Assembly: GCA_004210805.1 (NCBI GenBank)
Contig: SDXZ01000013.1
Location: 1 to 38,658 of the forward strand
DNA length: 38,658 nt
Reading direction: 5' to 3'
Source: Acidovorax sp.
GTDB taxonomy: Bacteria > Pseudomonadota > Gammaproteobacteria > Burkholderiales > Burkholderiaceae_C
In this document: positions 25,947 to 35,668 of the stretch, piece after piece
Layout: each line of letters opens with the position of its first letter
How positions within the stretch are numbered: position 1 is the stretch's first letter
Position numbers and translations under genes: made by a program
The notes under the pieces: model-generated
Told to the model about the DNA's origin: nothing
Databases searched by the model: none
What the model saw: only the letters and a program-made list of their open reading frames with translations

Positions 25947-27404
25947 TTACTGCACGGGTGGCTGCACCTGCTCCGGCGCTTTCCACGGCGCCTGCCAACC
26001 GCCGCCCAGCGCCTGCACCAGCGTGACCGCCGCCAGCTGGCGGTTGACCTGCAGCTGCAGCAGCGCGCGCTGCGCCGACAGCGCCGAGGCCTGCGCCGTG
26101 ACCACATCGGTATAGCCCACCTGGCCCTCCCGGTAGCGGTTGAGCAGCTGCTGCGCCGTGCGTTCAGCCGCCGACACGGCCTCGCGCCGCAGCGGCTCCT
26201 GCTCCTGCAGCGTGCGCAGCACAGTAAGCTGGTCTTCCACGGTCTGGAAGGCCGTCAGCACCGTCTGGCGGTAGTTGGCCACGCGGCCGTCGCGCCCCGC
26301 TTTGGCCTCGTCGACCCGGGCCGTGGTCGCGCCCGCGTCAAAAATGGTTTGCGCCACCGACAAGCCCAGCGACCACACCAGCGTGGACGCCTTGAACAGG
26401 TCGGCCACGCTGGTGCCGCCGCTGCCCAATGAGGCCCCCAGGCTCAAGCTCGGGAAGTACGCCGCGCGCTGGATCCCGATCTGCGCATTGGCAGCGGCCA
26501 CGGCGCGCTCCGCCGCGGCGATGTCGGGCCGGCGCTGCAGCAGCGTCGAAGGCACGCCGAGCGGCACGTCGGGCACCGATGCCACCCACTGGGCGCGCGC
26601 CAGCGCAAAGTCCGCAGGCGCCCGCCCCGTCAGCACCGCAATGGCGTGCTCGAAGCGCGCGCGGTTCTGGCGCGCGGTGGCAAGGTCCGCGCGTGCATTG
26701 GCCAGCTGCGTCTGCGCCTGCAGCACATCGGTCTGGGCAACGACGCCCGCGGCGTAGCGGTTCTTCGCGATTTGCAGGCTGCGCTCATAGCCCTCTACGG
26801 TGGCCTCCAGCAGTTCGATTTCTGCATCTGCCTCGCGCAGCTGAAAGTACGCAGACGCCAAGGTGCCCACGGCCGAGAGCCGCGCTGAAGCCAGATCGGC
26901 CTCGCTGGCCTGCGCGCTGGCCTGGGCGTTGTTCACGCCGCTGGCGAGGCGGCCCCACAAGTCGGGCGCCCAGTCCACGCCCAGCGACGCCTGTGTGGTC
27001 GTGCCCGAGCGACTTGCGCCCTCGCCGCCCGTCCGGGTCGCGCCGCCCGAAAGGCCCACCGAAGGGAACAGCCCCGCACGCTGCTGCCGCACCACCGCCT
27101 GCGCCTGCGCATAGGCGGCCACGGCCGCGGCGATGTTCTGGTTGGACAGCTGCACCTGCTCCGCCAGCCGGTTCAGTTCGGCGTCGCCAAACAGCTCCCA
27201 CCACGGCCCGCGGTCCAGCGCGTCGGCCGGTGCCGCCGGTGCCCAGGTGGCGCCAGCCTCCTTGAAAGCGGCAGGCACCGGCATGTCGGGCTGTTGGTAA
27301 GGCGTGGTGGCCGCGCAGCCCACCAGCAGCGCCAGCGCGGCGCCTGCGCAGGCCGTGCGTACCGACGCGGCGCAAGGGGTCAGGGATAGGGATCGGAAGG
27401 GCAT
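25947..27404 (-). CDS. Outer-membrane efflux lipoprotein, OprM/NodT family
   Basis: A 485-residue TolC-like outer-membrane channel. The signal peptide ends in a lipobox (ALALLVGC, lipid-modified Cys30). Two OEP repeats follow, with the typical DRGPWWELFGDAELNRLAEQ, ANARADLATARQNRARFEHAIAVLTG, VPSTLLQRRPDIAAAER and AYFPSLSLGASLG. It ends in a Pro/Gln-rich tail. It is the last gene of the mdt-type operon and should form the exit duct of the RND pump. The start is taken at ATG 27404; a TTG at 27413 is also open. Nine bases separate it from the stop of the upstream pump gene. Confidence 0.93.
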   Translation of the reverse strand: MPFRSLSLTPCAASVRTACAGAALALLVGCAATTPYQQPDMPVPAAFKEAGATWAPAAPADALDRGPWWELFGDAELNRLAEQVQLSNQNIAAAVAAYAQAQAVVRQQRAGLFPSVGLSGGATRTGGEGASRSGTTTQASLGVDWAPDLWGRLASGVNNAQASAQASEADLASARLSAVGTLASAYFQLREADAEIELLEATVEGYERSLQIAKNRYAAGVVAQTDVLQAQTQLANARADLATARQNRARFEHAIAVLTGRAPADFALARAQWVASVPDVPLGVPSTLLQRRPDIAAAERAVAAANAQIGIQRAAYFPSLSLGASLGSGGTSVADLFKASTLVWSLGLSVAQTIFDAGATTARVDEAKAGRDGRVANYRQTVLTAFQTVEDQLTVLRTLQEQEPLRREAVSAAERTAQQLLNRYREGQVGYTDVVTAQASALSAQRALLQLQVNRQLAAVTLVQALGGGWQAPWKAPEQVQPPVQ

Positions 27405-27413
27405 GGGACGCAA

Positions 27414-30400
27414 TCAGGTGGCGGCGCTCTGGGCTGCAGCGCGGCTCAGGTGTTGTTCATTGGGCGCGGGCGTGCGCAGCTTGTCGAGCAGCACATAGAC
27501 CACGGGCGTGGTCAGCAAGGTAAGCAGCTGGCTGGCAATGAGGCCGCCGATGATCGCCACCCCCAGCGGCTGGCGCAGCTCGGAGCCCTGGCCAAACCCA
27601 ATGGCCAGCGGCAACGCACCGAGCGCAGCAGCCATGGTGGTCATCAGGATGGGCCGAAAGCGCAATATGCAGGCCTCGCGCACGGCCTCCAGGGCCGAGA
27701 GCCCACGGGCCCGCTCGGCGTCCAGTGCAAAGTCGATGATCATGATGGCGTTCTTCTTTACGATGCCAATGAGCAGGAACACGCCGATCAACGCAATGAT
27801 GGTGAACTGCATGTTGAACAGCAGCAGCGCCAGCACGGCCCCCACCCCGGCGGACGGCAAGGTGGTGAGCACCGTGATCGGATGGATCAGGCTTTCGTAC
27901 AGGATGCCCAGCACGATGTAGATCACCACGATGGCGGTGATGATCAAGAACAGCTGCTGGCCTTGCGATTGCTGGGCGCTGAGCGCCGTGCCCTGGAAGG
28001 TGCCACGCACATTGGTCGGCATGGCGATGTCGGCCTCGGCCTGCTCGATCACCTGACGGGCCTGGCCGAGCGTCGTGCCGGGGTCGATGTTGAACGAGAC
28101 CGTCGTGGCCAGTTCGCCGTCCTGGTGGCTGATGGACGTGGGCGAGGCCCGCTCCACCACCCGCGCAATGGCACTGAGCGGCACCATGGTGGAGGGCGTG
28201 GTGCTGATCACCTGGCCGGTGGATGCACCGCGCTGGCCCGGATTGGCGGCCGTGCCGGTGGCGCCCGTCGGGTTGGCCGCCACGTAGATGTCCTTCAGGG
28301 CCGGCGGCCCGCGCGTGTACTCGGGCGCCCATTCCATGATGACGGCGTACTGGTTGAGCTCGCCGTAGATCGTGGCCACGGACCGCTGACCGAACGCGTT
28401 GTACAGCGCGTTGTCGACGGCCGAGGCGCTGACCCCCAGGCGCGAGGCGCTGGCGCGGTCGACCTCGACGTAGGTCTCGACACCGTTTTCGGCCTGGTCC
28501 GTGTCCACATCCTTGAGCAGCGGCTCGTCCTTGAGGCGATCGGCCAGCTTGCCGGCCCACAGCTTGAGGTCGGCCATGTTGTCGCTCTTGAGCGTGTACT
28601 GGTAGGTCGAGTTGCTCGAGCGCCCGCCCATGCGCAGGTCCTGCACCGGGTTCAGGAACACGCGCAGCCCGGTGATCTGGTTGAGCTGCGGCCGAAGCCG
28701 CGCGATGACGGCGGGTGTGGTGTCGGTGCGCTGGCTCAAAGGCTTGAGGTTCACGAACATGAACCCGCCCCCGGCCCGGCTGCCGCCCGAAAAACCCACC
28801 ACCGTGTCCACGGCAGGGTCCTTGCGGATGATCTCGACCGCCTCGCGCAGCTTGCGCGCCAGCGCTTCGGACGAAATGCTCTGGTCGGCGCGCAGGCCGG
28901 CGTTGAGCTGGCCGTTGTCCTGCTCGGGGAAGTAGCCCTTGGGGATCTTGGCGAACAGGTACACATTGAGGCCGATCACCGCCAGCAGGATGAGCACCAC
29001 CAGCGCCTTGCTGGCCAGCGCCCAGTCCAGGCTGCGCTCGTAGACGCGCAGCACACCGTCATAGCCACGCTCGGCCCAACGGGCCATGCGCGACGGCGGC
29101 TTGTCGTTGGCCGGGTCGTGCGCGCGCAGCAGCCAGGCGCACATCATGGGCGTGGTGGTGAGCGAGATGACCAGCGAGATCATCACGGCCACCGACAAGG
29201 TGACCGCAAATTCGCGGAACAGCCGCCCGACCTGCCCGTCCATGAACAGCAGCGGAATGAACACCGCCACCAGCGAGAGGCTGATCGACAACACCGTAAA
29301 GCCTACCTCGCGCGCGCCCTGCAGCGCGGCCTCCAGGCGGCCCATGCCGGCTTCGATGTGGCGCATGGTGTTCTCGAGCACCACGATGGCATCGTCCACC
29401 ACGAATCCTGTAGCGACTGTCAGCGCCATCAGGCTCAGGTTGTTGAGGCTGAAGCCCAGGAAGTACATCACGCCGAAGGTGCCCAGCAGCGACACCACCG
29501 TGGCCACCGCCGGGATCACCGTGGCCCGCGCCTTGCGCAGAAACAGCCCCACGACCAGCACCACGAGCGCAATCGACACCATGAGCGTGAGTTCGATCTC
29601 GTGCAGCGACGAGCGGATGGTGTTGGTGCTGTCCGACGCCACCGCCACCTGAATGTCCTGCGGCAATTGCGCCTGCAACTCGGGCAGCAGGGCCCGCACG
29701 CTGTCCACGGTCTCAATGATGTTGGCGCCCGGCTGGCGCGTGACCAGCACGATGATGGCGGGGTCGCCATTGAACAGCCCCACCGTGCGGCGGTTTTCCA
29801 CACCGTCCACCACGCGTGCCACGTCCCCCAAGCGCACGGCCGCGTTGTTGCGCCAGGCGACGATCAGCGATTGGTACTCGGCCGCCTTGCGCGCCGGGGA
29901 CGGCGTGTAGATCTGCAGCCGGCGGCCGTCACCTTCGATGGCGCCCTTGGGCCGGTTGGCGTTGGAGGCCTGGATGGCAGCGCGCACATCCTCGGTGCTG
30001 ATGCCGTAGCGGTTCAGCGCAAACGGCAGCAGCTCCACCCGCACGGCCGGCAGCGACCCGCCGCCGATTTCCACCTCGCCCACGCCGTCCACTTGCGACA
30101 GGCGCTGGCTCACCACGTTAGAGACGGCGTCGTAGATCTCGCCCGGCGACCGCGTCTTGGACGTGAGGGCCAGAATGATCACCGGCGAGGCGGCCGAATT
30201 GCGCTTGCGGTAGGTGGGGTTGCTGCGCAGCGTGGCGGGCAGGTCTGCGCGCGCAGCGTTGATGGCCGCCTGGACTTCGCGCGCGGCTGCGTCGATGTTG
30301 CGGTTGAGGTCAAACTGCAAGCTCACCCGGGCCGAGCCGTTGGAGCTCGACGAGGTCATTTCATTGACGCCCGGGATCACGCCCAGCCGCCGCTCCAGCG

Positions 30401-30596
30401 GCGTCGCGACACTGGTGGCCATGGTCTCGGGGCTTGCGCCCGCCAGGCTGGCCGACACCGAAATGGCCGGATAGTCCACCTGCGGCAGCGGCGAGACCGG
30501 CAACACAAAAAACGCCGCAATGCCCGCCAGCGCAATGCCGATGGTGAGCAGCACTGTGGCCACCGGCCGCTCGACAAAGGGGCGCGACAGATTCAT
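27414..30596 (-). CDS. mdtC: RND efflux pump inner-membrane subunit, MdtC-like
   Basis: A 1060-residue RND transporter of the MdtB/MdtC type. The N-terminus is FVERPVATVLLTIGIALAG, the proton-relay TM4 segment GFVVDDAIVVLENTMRHIE carries the paired Asp residues, and the C-terminal half has IGIVKKNAIMIIDFALDAE and RFRPILMTTMAA. Full length for the family. In E. coli MdtB and MdtC form a heterotrimer that exports bile salts, novobiocin and other compounds; a similar role is likely. Its ATG overlaps the stop of mdtB (ATGA), so the two subunits are translationally coupled. Assignment to C rather than B rests on gene order. Confidence 0.93.
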   Translation of the reverse strand: MNLSRPFVERPVATVLLTIGIALAGIAAFFVLPVSPLPQVDYPAISVSASLAGASPETMATSVATPLERRLGVIPGVNEMTSSSSNGSARVSLQFDLNRNIDAAAREVQAAINAARADLPATLRSNPTYRKRNSAASPVIILALTSKTRSPGEIYDAVSNVVSQRLSQVDGVGEVEIGGGSLPAVRVELLPFALNRYGISTEDVRAAIQASNANRPKGAIEGDGRRLQIYTPSPARKAAEYQSLIVAWRNNAAVRLGDVARVVDGVENRRTVGLFNGDPAIIVLVTRQPGANIIETVDSVRALLPELQAQLPQDIQVAVASDSTNTIRSSLHEIELTLMVSIALVVLVVGLFLRKARATVIPAVATVVSLLGTFGVMYFLGFSLNNLSLMALTVATGFVVDDAIVVLENTMRHIEAGMGRLEAALQGAREVGFTVLSISLSLVAVFIPLLFMDGQVGRLFREFAVTLSVAVMISLVISLTTTPMMCAWLLRAHDPANDKPPSRMARWAERGYDGVLRVYERSLDWALASKALVVLILLAVIGLNVYLFAKIPKGYFPEQDNGQLNAGLRADQSISSEALARKLREAVEIIRKDPAVDTVVGFSGGSRAGGGFMFVNLKPLSQRTDTTPAVIARLRPQLNQITGLRVFLNPVQDLRMGGRSSNSTYQYTLKSDNMADLKLWAGKLADRLKDEPLLKDVDTDQAENGVETYVEVDRASASRLGVSASAVDNALYNAFGQRSVATIYGELNQYAVIMEWAPEYTRGPPALKDIYVAANPTGATGTAANPGQRGASTGQVISTTPSTMVPLSAIARVVERASPTSISHQDGELATTVSFNIDPGTTLGQARQVIEQAEADIAMPTNVRGTFQGTALSAQQSQGQQLFLIITAIVVIYIVLGILYESLIHPITVLTTLPSAGVGAVLALLLFNMQFTIIALIGVFLLIGIVKKNAIMIIDFALDAERARGLSALEAVREACILRFRPILMTTMAAALGALPLAIGFGQGSELRQPLGVAIIGGLIASQLLTLLTTPVVYVLLDKLRTPAPNEQHLSRAAAQSAAT

Positions 30597-33500
30597 CGCA
30601 CATCCCCCGGCTGCACGGGCGCGGCGGCTGTACCACGGCCCGTGACGCGCCGGCCCAGGCGGTCAAACGCGAGGTAGATCACCGGCGTGGTGAAGAGCGT
30701 GAGCATCTGGCTCAGGATGAGCCCGCCAAAAATCGCCAGGCCCAGCGGCCGGCGCAACTCTGCACCTTCGCCCCAGCCCAGCATCAGCGGCAGTGCCGCA
30801 AACAGCGCCGCCAGCGTCGTCATCAGGATCGGGCGAAAACGCAGCAACGCCGCCTGGTGGATCGCCTGCTGCGGCGGCATGTTCTGGTTGCGCTCGGCGT
30901 CGATGGCGAAGTCGATCATCATGATCGCGTTCTTCTTGACGATGCCGATGAGCAGGATGATGCCGATGATGCCGATCACCCCCAGGTCGTTGCCCGACAC
31001 CATGAGCGCCAGCAGCGCGCCCACACCTGCAGACGGCAAGGTAGAAAGGATCGTCACCGGGTGGATATAGCTTTCGTACAGCACGCCCAGGACGATGTAC
31101 ACGCACACCATCGCGGCCAGGATGAGCCACAACTGGCTGGAGAGCGATTTCTCGTACGCGCCCGCAGCACCCAGGAACTCCATCGACAGCCCGGGCGGCA
31201 TGCCGATGTCCTTGGCAGCCGCGCGGATTGCGTCCACCGCCGTGCCCAGGGAGACGCCCTCGGCCTTGTCGAACCCCAGCGTGGCGGCAGGGTACTGCGC
31301 CACCCGGGTGATCTGCAGAGGTGCCAGCTGCTCGCGGATGGTGGCCACGGCAGACAACGGGGTCGGCGTGCCGCCCCCCGTGCGCAGCTGCAGCGTGCCC
31401 AGAGACTCGGGGGTGTTGAGCTGCTCTTGCTGCGCCTCCAGGATCACCCGGTACTGGTTGGTCTCGGTGAAGATGGTGGAGACGATGCGCTGGCCAAACG
31501 CGCTGTAGAGCGTGTCGTCCACGGTGCTGGCCGTCACCGACAGGCGCGACGCCGTGTCGCGGTCGATGTCGACATACGCTGACAGGCCCTGGGCGCCGGC
31601 GTCGGTGGTGGCGTTGCGCACCTTGGGCTCCGTTTTCAGGCGCTCGACCAGCTTGCGGGTCCATTCATTCACCTGGGCCGAGTCCACTCCGCCGACGGAC
31701 ACGCGGTATTCGGTGGGTCCGGTCTCGGCGTCGATCGTCAGGTCCTGCGTGGGCTGCAGGTACAGCGTGACGCCCGCCACCGACCGCACGCGCTCGCGCA
31801 GGCGCTGCATGATCGCCTCCTGGCCGTCGCGCTCGGGTTTCAGGTTGATCAGCATGCGCCCGGCGTTGAGCATGGTGTTGTTGGCCGCGTCCACGCCCAC
31901 GAAGGAGCTGAGCGACTGCACATCCGGGTCTTCCAAAATCGCGCGCACGGCGGATTGCTGCAGCTGGCTCATGCGGTCGTATGAGACGTCTTGCGATGCC
32001 TCGATGCGCGCCTGCAACTGGCCCGTGTCCTGCGTAGGGAACAGGCCCTTGGGGATGACCACATACAGCAGCGCAGTCAGCGCCAGCGTGAGCACCGCCA
32101 CCACCAAGGTGGCGCCCTGGTGGCGCAGCACCCAGTGCAGCCAGCGGTCATAGCCCGCGATCACGCGCTCGAACCCGCGGTTGATGCGGCCGGCCACGCC
32201 GCGCTGTCCGCCCACAGGTTCGGGCCGCAGCCAACGCGCAGCCATCATCGGCACCAGCGTGAGAGACACCACACCAGAAATCAGAATAGTGATGGCCAGC
32301 GTGACCGCGAACTCGCGGAACAGGCGGCCGACCACGTCGCTCATGAACAAGAGCGGAATCAACACCGCAATCAGCGACACCGTGAGCGAAATGATGGTGA
32401 ACCCGATCTGTGTCGCACCCTTGAGCGCCGCCTGGAACGGCGGCTCGCCCTCCTCCAGGTAGCGCGCAATGTTCTCGATCATCACGATAGCGTCGTCCAC
32501 CACAAAGCCGGTGGCAATCGTCAGCGCCATCAAGCTCAGGTTGTTCAGGCTGTAGCCCAGCAGGTACATCACCCCGCAGGTGCCGATGAGCGAGATGGGC
32601 ACGGCCAGGCTGGCGATCACGGTGGCCCGCACGCTGTGCAAGAAGAAAAAGATCACCAGCACCACCATCAGCACGGCAAGCATCAGCTCCAGTTCCACAT
32701 GGTGGACGGACCCACGGATGCCGGTCGTACGGTCGGACAGCACCTGCACCTTGAGCGATGCGGGCAGGCCTGCCTGCAGCTCGGGCAGCAGCTTCTTGAT
32801 GCTGTCCACCGTAGCGATGACGTTGGCGCCGGGCTGCCGCTGCACATTGAGGATGATGGCGGGAGTGACTGTCGCCTCGCCATTCCCCGCTTCGCGTGGT
32901 TGGCTGCCGCTGTTGGTCCCCGCCCAGGCGCCCAGCCGGTTGTTCTCGGCGCTGTCCACCACCCGCGCGACCTCCAGCATCCGTACCGGTGCACCGTTGC
33001 GCCACGACACGATGAGGTTCTTGTAGTCGTCCACCGTCAGCAACTGGTCGTTGGCATTGATGGTGTAGGAGCGCTGGGGCCCGTCAAAGCTGCCCTTGGC
33101 GCTGTTGGCGTTGGCCGACGTGATGGCGGTGCGCAACGTATCGAGGCCAATGCCGTACGACGCCAGCGCCTTGCTGTCGGCCTGGATGCGCACTGCAGGG
33201 CGCTGACCGCCCGCGAGCGACACCAACCCCACACCCGTCACCTGGCTGATCTTTTGCGCCAGGCGCGTGTTCACCAGGTTCTGCACCTCGGTCAACGGCA
33301 TGGTCTCGGAGCTGATGGCCAGGGTGAGCACCGGCGCATCAGCGGGGTTGACCTTGGCGTACACCGGCGGTGCGGGCAGGTCGGCTGGCAGCAGCGAATT
33401 CCCGGCGTTGATGGCCGCCTGGACCTCCTGCTCGGCCACATCCAGCGCCAGCCCCAGGCCGAACTGCAGCGTGATGATGGACACGCCGGAGGCACTGGTC

Positions 33501-33745
33501 GACGCCATGCGCTCCAGCCCCGGCATCTGGCCAAACTGGCGCTCGAGCGGCGCACTCACCGTGCGGCTCATCACCTCAGGGCTCGCGCCGGGGTACAGCG
33601 TCTGCACCTGGATGGTGGGGTAGTCCACCTCGGGCAAGGCCGACAGCGGCAGAAAGCGGAAGCCCACCAGCCCGGCCAGCACGATGGCGACCATCAGCAG
33701 CGCGGTGGCCACGGGCCTCTCAATGAACGGACGCGAAGGACTCAT
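30593..33745 (-). CDS. mdtB: RND efflux pump inner-membrane subunit, MdtB-like
   Basis: A 1050-residue RND transporter, partner of the next gene. It has FIERPVATALLMVAIVLAG, TM4 GFVVDDAIVMIENIARYLE with the Asp pair, and IGIVKKNAIMMIDFAIDAE near the C-terminus. All 12 membrane segments and both porter loops appear present. One oddity is a low-complexity stretch at about residues 276-294 (TNSGSQPREAGNGEATV) just before TPAIILNVQRQPGAN. Relatives I remember have little or nothing between AWAG and TPAI. It starts 15 bases after the adaptor stop. Confidence 0.93.
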   Translation of the reverse strand: MSPSRPFIERPVATALLMVAIVLAGLVGFRFLPLSALPEVDYPTIQVQTLYPGASPEVMSRTVSAPLERQFGQMPGLERMASTSASGVSIITLQFGLGLALDVAEQEVQAAINAGNSLLPADLPAPPVYAKVNPADAPVLTLAISSETMPLTEVQNLVNTRLAQKISQVTGVGLVSLAGGQRPAVRIQADSKALASYGIGLDTLRTAITSANANSAKGSFDGPQRSYTINANDQLLTVDDYKNLIVSWRNGAPVRMLEVARVVDSAENNRLGAWAGTNSGSQPREAGNGEATVTPAIILNVQRQPGANVIATVDSIKKLLPELQAGLPASLKVQVLSDRTTGIRGSVHHVELELMLAVLMVVLVIFFFLHSVRATVIASLAVPISLIGTCGVMYLLGYSLNNLSLMALTIATGFVVDDAIVMIENIARYLEEGEPPFQAALKGATQIGFTIISLTVSLIAVLIPLLFMSDVVGRLFREFAVTLAITILISGVVSLTLVPMMAARWLRPEPVGGQRGVAGRINRGFERVIAGYDRWLHWVLRHQGATLVVAVLTLALTALLYVVIPKGLFPTQDTGQLQARIEASQDVSYDRMSQLQQSAVRAILEDPDVQSLSSFVGVDAANNTMLNAGRMLINLKPERDGQEAIMQRLRERVRSVAGVTLYLQPTQDLTIDAETGPTEYRVSVGGVDSAQVNEWTRKLVERLKTEPKVRNATTDAGAQGLSAYVDIDRDTASRLSVTASTVDDTLYSAFGQRIVSTIFTETNQYRVILEAQQEQLNTPESLGTLQLRTGGGTPTPLSAVATIREQLAPLQITRVAQYPAATLGFDKAEGVSLGTAVDAIRAAAKDIGMPPGLSMEFLGAAGAYEKSLSSQLWLILAAMVCVYIVLGVLYESYIHPVTILSTLPSAGVGALLALMVSGNDLGVIGIIGIILLIGIVKKNAIMMIDFAIDAERNQNMPPQQAIHQAALLRFRPILMTTLAALFAALPLMLGWGEGAELRRPLGLAIFGGLILSQMLTLFTTPVIYLAFDRLGRRVTGRGTAAAPVQPGDVR

Positions 33746-33760
33746 GGTGTCGATTCGCGC

Positions 33761-34885
33761 TCAGGGATTCTGAGGAGGACGCTGGCGGCGCTGGCCGCCC
33801 TCTCCACGTTCGCCACGCTCCCCGCGCGGGCCCGATGCCCCGCTGCGCGGCCCGCTGGCCCCCGCGCGCGGTGCGCGGACGGCCTGCGCGCCAGGCAGCT
33901 GCACGGCCATGCCATCCTGCAATCGGTCGCCGCCTTCGGTCACCACACGCTCGCCTTCGGTCAAACCTTCGGCGATCGCCATCAGCCCCACGGTAGCCTG
34001 CCCGCGCTTGACCTTGCGCAGCGACACCGTGCGGTCCTCGTTGATGACATACACATAGTCGCCATTGGCCCCGGTGCGCACCGCCGTCACCGGCACCACC
34101 ACCGCGGGCACATTGCGCAGCAGCAGTTGCACGTTCACGAACTGGTTGGGGAACAGCGCCCCGTCGGCGTTGTCGAAACGCGCCTTGGCCTTGACGGTGC
34201 CGGTGGTCGTGTCCACCTGGTTGTCGAGCGTGGAGAACTGGCCCTTGCCCAGCTCGGCCTTGCGCCCACGGTCCAGCGCCGTCACGGCCAGCGTGCCCGC
34301 CTCGCCCTGGGCTGCGCGGATGTCTCCGACCCGGTCCTGCGGCACAGAGAACTGCACGTCGATAGGCGCCACCTGGGTGATGGTGGCAATGCCGGTGGCG
34401 TCGCCCGAGGTCACGTAGTTGCCCGGGTCCACCGCGCGCAAGCCGATGCGCCCGGTGGCGGGCGAGGTGATGCGGGTGTAGTCCAGGTTCAGCCGCGCCG
34501 TGCCTTCCTGGGCCTTGTCGGTCATCACCGTGCCTTCCAGCTGCTTGACCAGCGCCGCCTGGGTGTCGACATCCTGGCGGGCAATCGTGGTGGCCGGGAT
34601 CACCGTGCCCAGCGCATCGACGATGACCGGCAGATCGGCCTTGCGGGCGACCGCGTCCCCTACTGTGACCATGGCGCGCCCGCCCCCAGGCCCGCCCCTG
34701 CCGGGGGGCCCTTCGCTGCTGTCGCTGTTGGCCCGGTTGACCAGGTACCAGGCGGCACCGCCAACCAGTCCCACCAGCACCAGGGCCACCAGGCTGCCCA
34801 ACCAGCGGGAGCGGCGTGGCGGCTTGGCTTGTGGCGCGGGTGGGATGGCGGGTGGTGGGGGCGCGTTGACTTCTGGCGGGTTCAT
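33761..34885 (-). CDS. mdtA: RND membrane-fusion (adaptor) protein, MdtA-like, with internal deletion
   Basis: 374 residues from ATG 34885, which has AGGA five bases upstream. Order: a Pro-rich cytoplasmic start, a TM anchor (about 29-47), a Gly-rich linker, the first adaptor strand ADLPVIVDALGTVIPATT (to residue 100), then directly IARQDVDTQAALVKQLEGT. In MdtA proteins about 75 residues separate these two segments, covering the first half of the lipoyl domain and the first helix of the hairpin. The rest (LDYTRITSPATGRIGL, ALFPNQFVNVQLLL) is normal, with an Arg/Gly-rich tail. The frame is kept across the junction near base 34585. If real, the adaptor probably cannot dock properly and the pump would be impaired. 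First gene of the mdtABC-oprM operon. Confidence 0.85.
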   Translation of the reverse strand: MNPPEVNAPPPPAIPPAPQAKPPRRSRWLGSLVALVLVGLVGGAAWYLVNRANSDSSEGPPGRGGPGGGRAMVTVGDAVARKADLPVIVDALGTVIPATTIARQDVDTQAALVKQLEGTVMTDKAQEGTARLNLDYTRITSPATGRIGLRAVDPGNYVTSGDATGIATITQVAPIDVQFSVPQDRVGDIRAAQGEAGTLAVTALDRGRKAELGKGQFSTLDNQVDTTTGTVKAKARFDNADGALFPNQFVNVQLLLRNVPAVVVPVTAVRTGANGDYVYVINEDRTVSLRKVKRGQATVGLMAIAEGLTEGERVVTEGGDRLQDGMAVQLPGAQAVRAPRAGASGPRSGASGPRGERGERGEGGQRRQRPPQNP

Positions 34886-35216
34886 GACGGTCCTGATTTG
34901 TGTTCTGGGCTGCGGGCCGGCTGGCTCGGCGTGGCAGTACGCCCCAACGCCGGGCCCGCGCCGTACCGGATCGTAGAGGTTCATTTCAGGCTCTGTCTTG
35001 AACGGCGTGCGAAGAAAAGTAAACCTGGGGGTTAAACAGCCCCCCCCGCAGGCGGGACGTTGGTCCCCACCTCCCCCTGCACAGAGCCAAACCCGCTGCA
35101 ACTCCCGCCGCGCTGCTGCATTTCGCGGCGGTGTTGGCGCATTTCGTCGCAAGGCGCTGGCTGCCACGGGCGGCGGCCGGCACAGTCCGCTCCATCGAAC
35201 GCGCCAGGAGCAACCC
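34886..35216. other. Divergent intergenic region between mdtA and the DUF2306 gene
   Basis: No gene was recognised in 331 bases. A GGGGG/CCCCC arm pair (35028-35032 and the C run from 35041) and a small GGGAC-GTTG-GTCCC hairpin (35054-35067) are present. The frame from mdtA stays open upstream (possible ATG at 34985), but that sequence looks non-coding. Confidence 0.4.
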
Positions 35217-35627
35217 ATGCAACTCACCCCCGTCATCGCCATCCACCTCGCCGCCGCGCTGGCTGCCACCGCCATCGGCCCCATCGCACTGTGGGCCCGC
35301 AAGGGCGCCACCCAGCGCCCCCGCCTGCACCGTGCCGCCGGGTATGCCTGGGTCACGCTGATGGTCGCCGCTGCCGTCTCGGCAATTTTCATCAACGGCG
35401 GCAACGGCCCGCGCTTGGGGAGCTTCGGGCTCATCCATCTGCTGATCCCGCTGACGCTGGGCATGCTGGTGATGTCATTTGTCTACCTGGCCCGGCGCAA
35501 CATCGTCGGCCACCGCAAGGTCATGCAGCGCGTCTACATCGGCGCCTGCGTGGTCGCCGGCGGGTTCACGCTGCTCCCCGGGCGTTTTCTGGGGCACTCG
35601 CTCTGGTCCACGCTGGGCGTGATCTGA
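35217..35627 (+). CDS. DUF2306-type small membrane protein
   Basis: A 136-residue protein with four hydrophobic segments: IAIHLAAALAATAIGPIALW, YAWVTLMVAAAVSAIFI, HLLIPLTLGMLVMSFVYLA and VYIGACVVAGGFTLLPG. The conserved-looking RPRLHRAAGYAW and GHRKVMQRVY fit DUF2306 proteins of the inner membrane, whose function is unknown. AGGAG lies six bases before the ATG, which decides the start. First of a plus-strand series of small membrane and hydrolase genes divergent from the efflux operon. Confidence 0.8.
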   Translation: MQLTPVIAIHLAAALAATAIGPIALWARKGATQRPRLHRAAGYAWVTLMVAAAVSAIFINGGNGPRLGSFGLIHLLIPLTLGMLVMSFVYLARRNIVGHRKVMQRVYIGACVVAGGFTLLPGRFLGHSLWSTLGVI

Positions 35628-35668
35628 GCCAGCCCCATCCGTTCCCCCCATATCCCAAGGAATTCCCC

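Noticed and set aside
25824..26107. A short minus-strand protein starting in the repeat near uppP
   Set aside because: The frame is antisense or out of frame with oprM and uppP and includes translated repeat sequence; nothing supports it as a gene.
27450..30677. A 1075-codon open frame on the plus strand
   Set aside because: It is exactly antisense to the mdtC-like gene, is rich in His, Gln and Arg as GC-rich shadow frames are, and has no domain. The same applies to the long plus-strand frames over mdtB (31991-35035) and over the cyclases near 234-1739 and 3527-4963.
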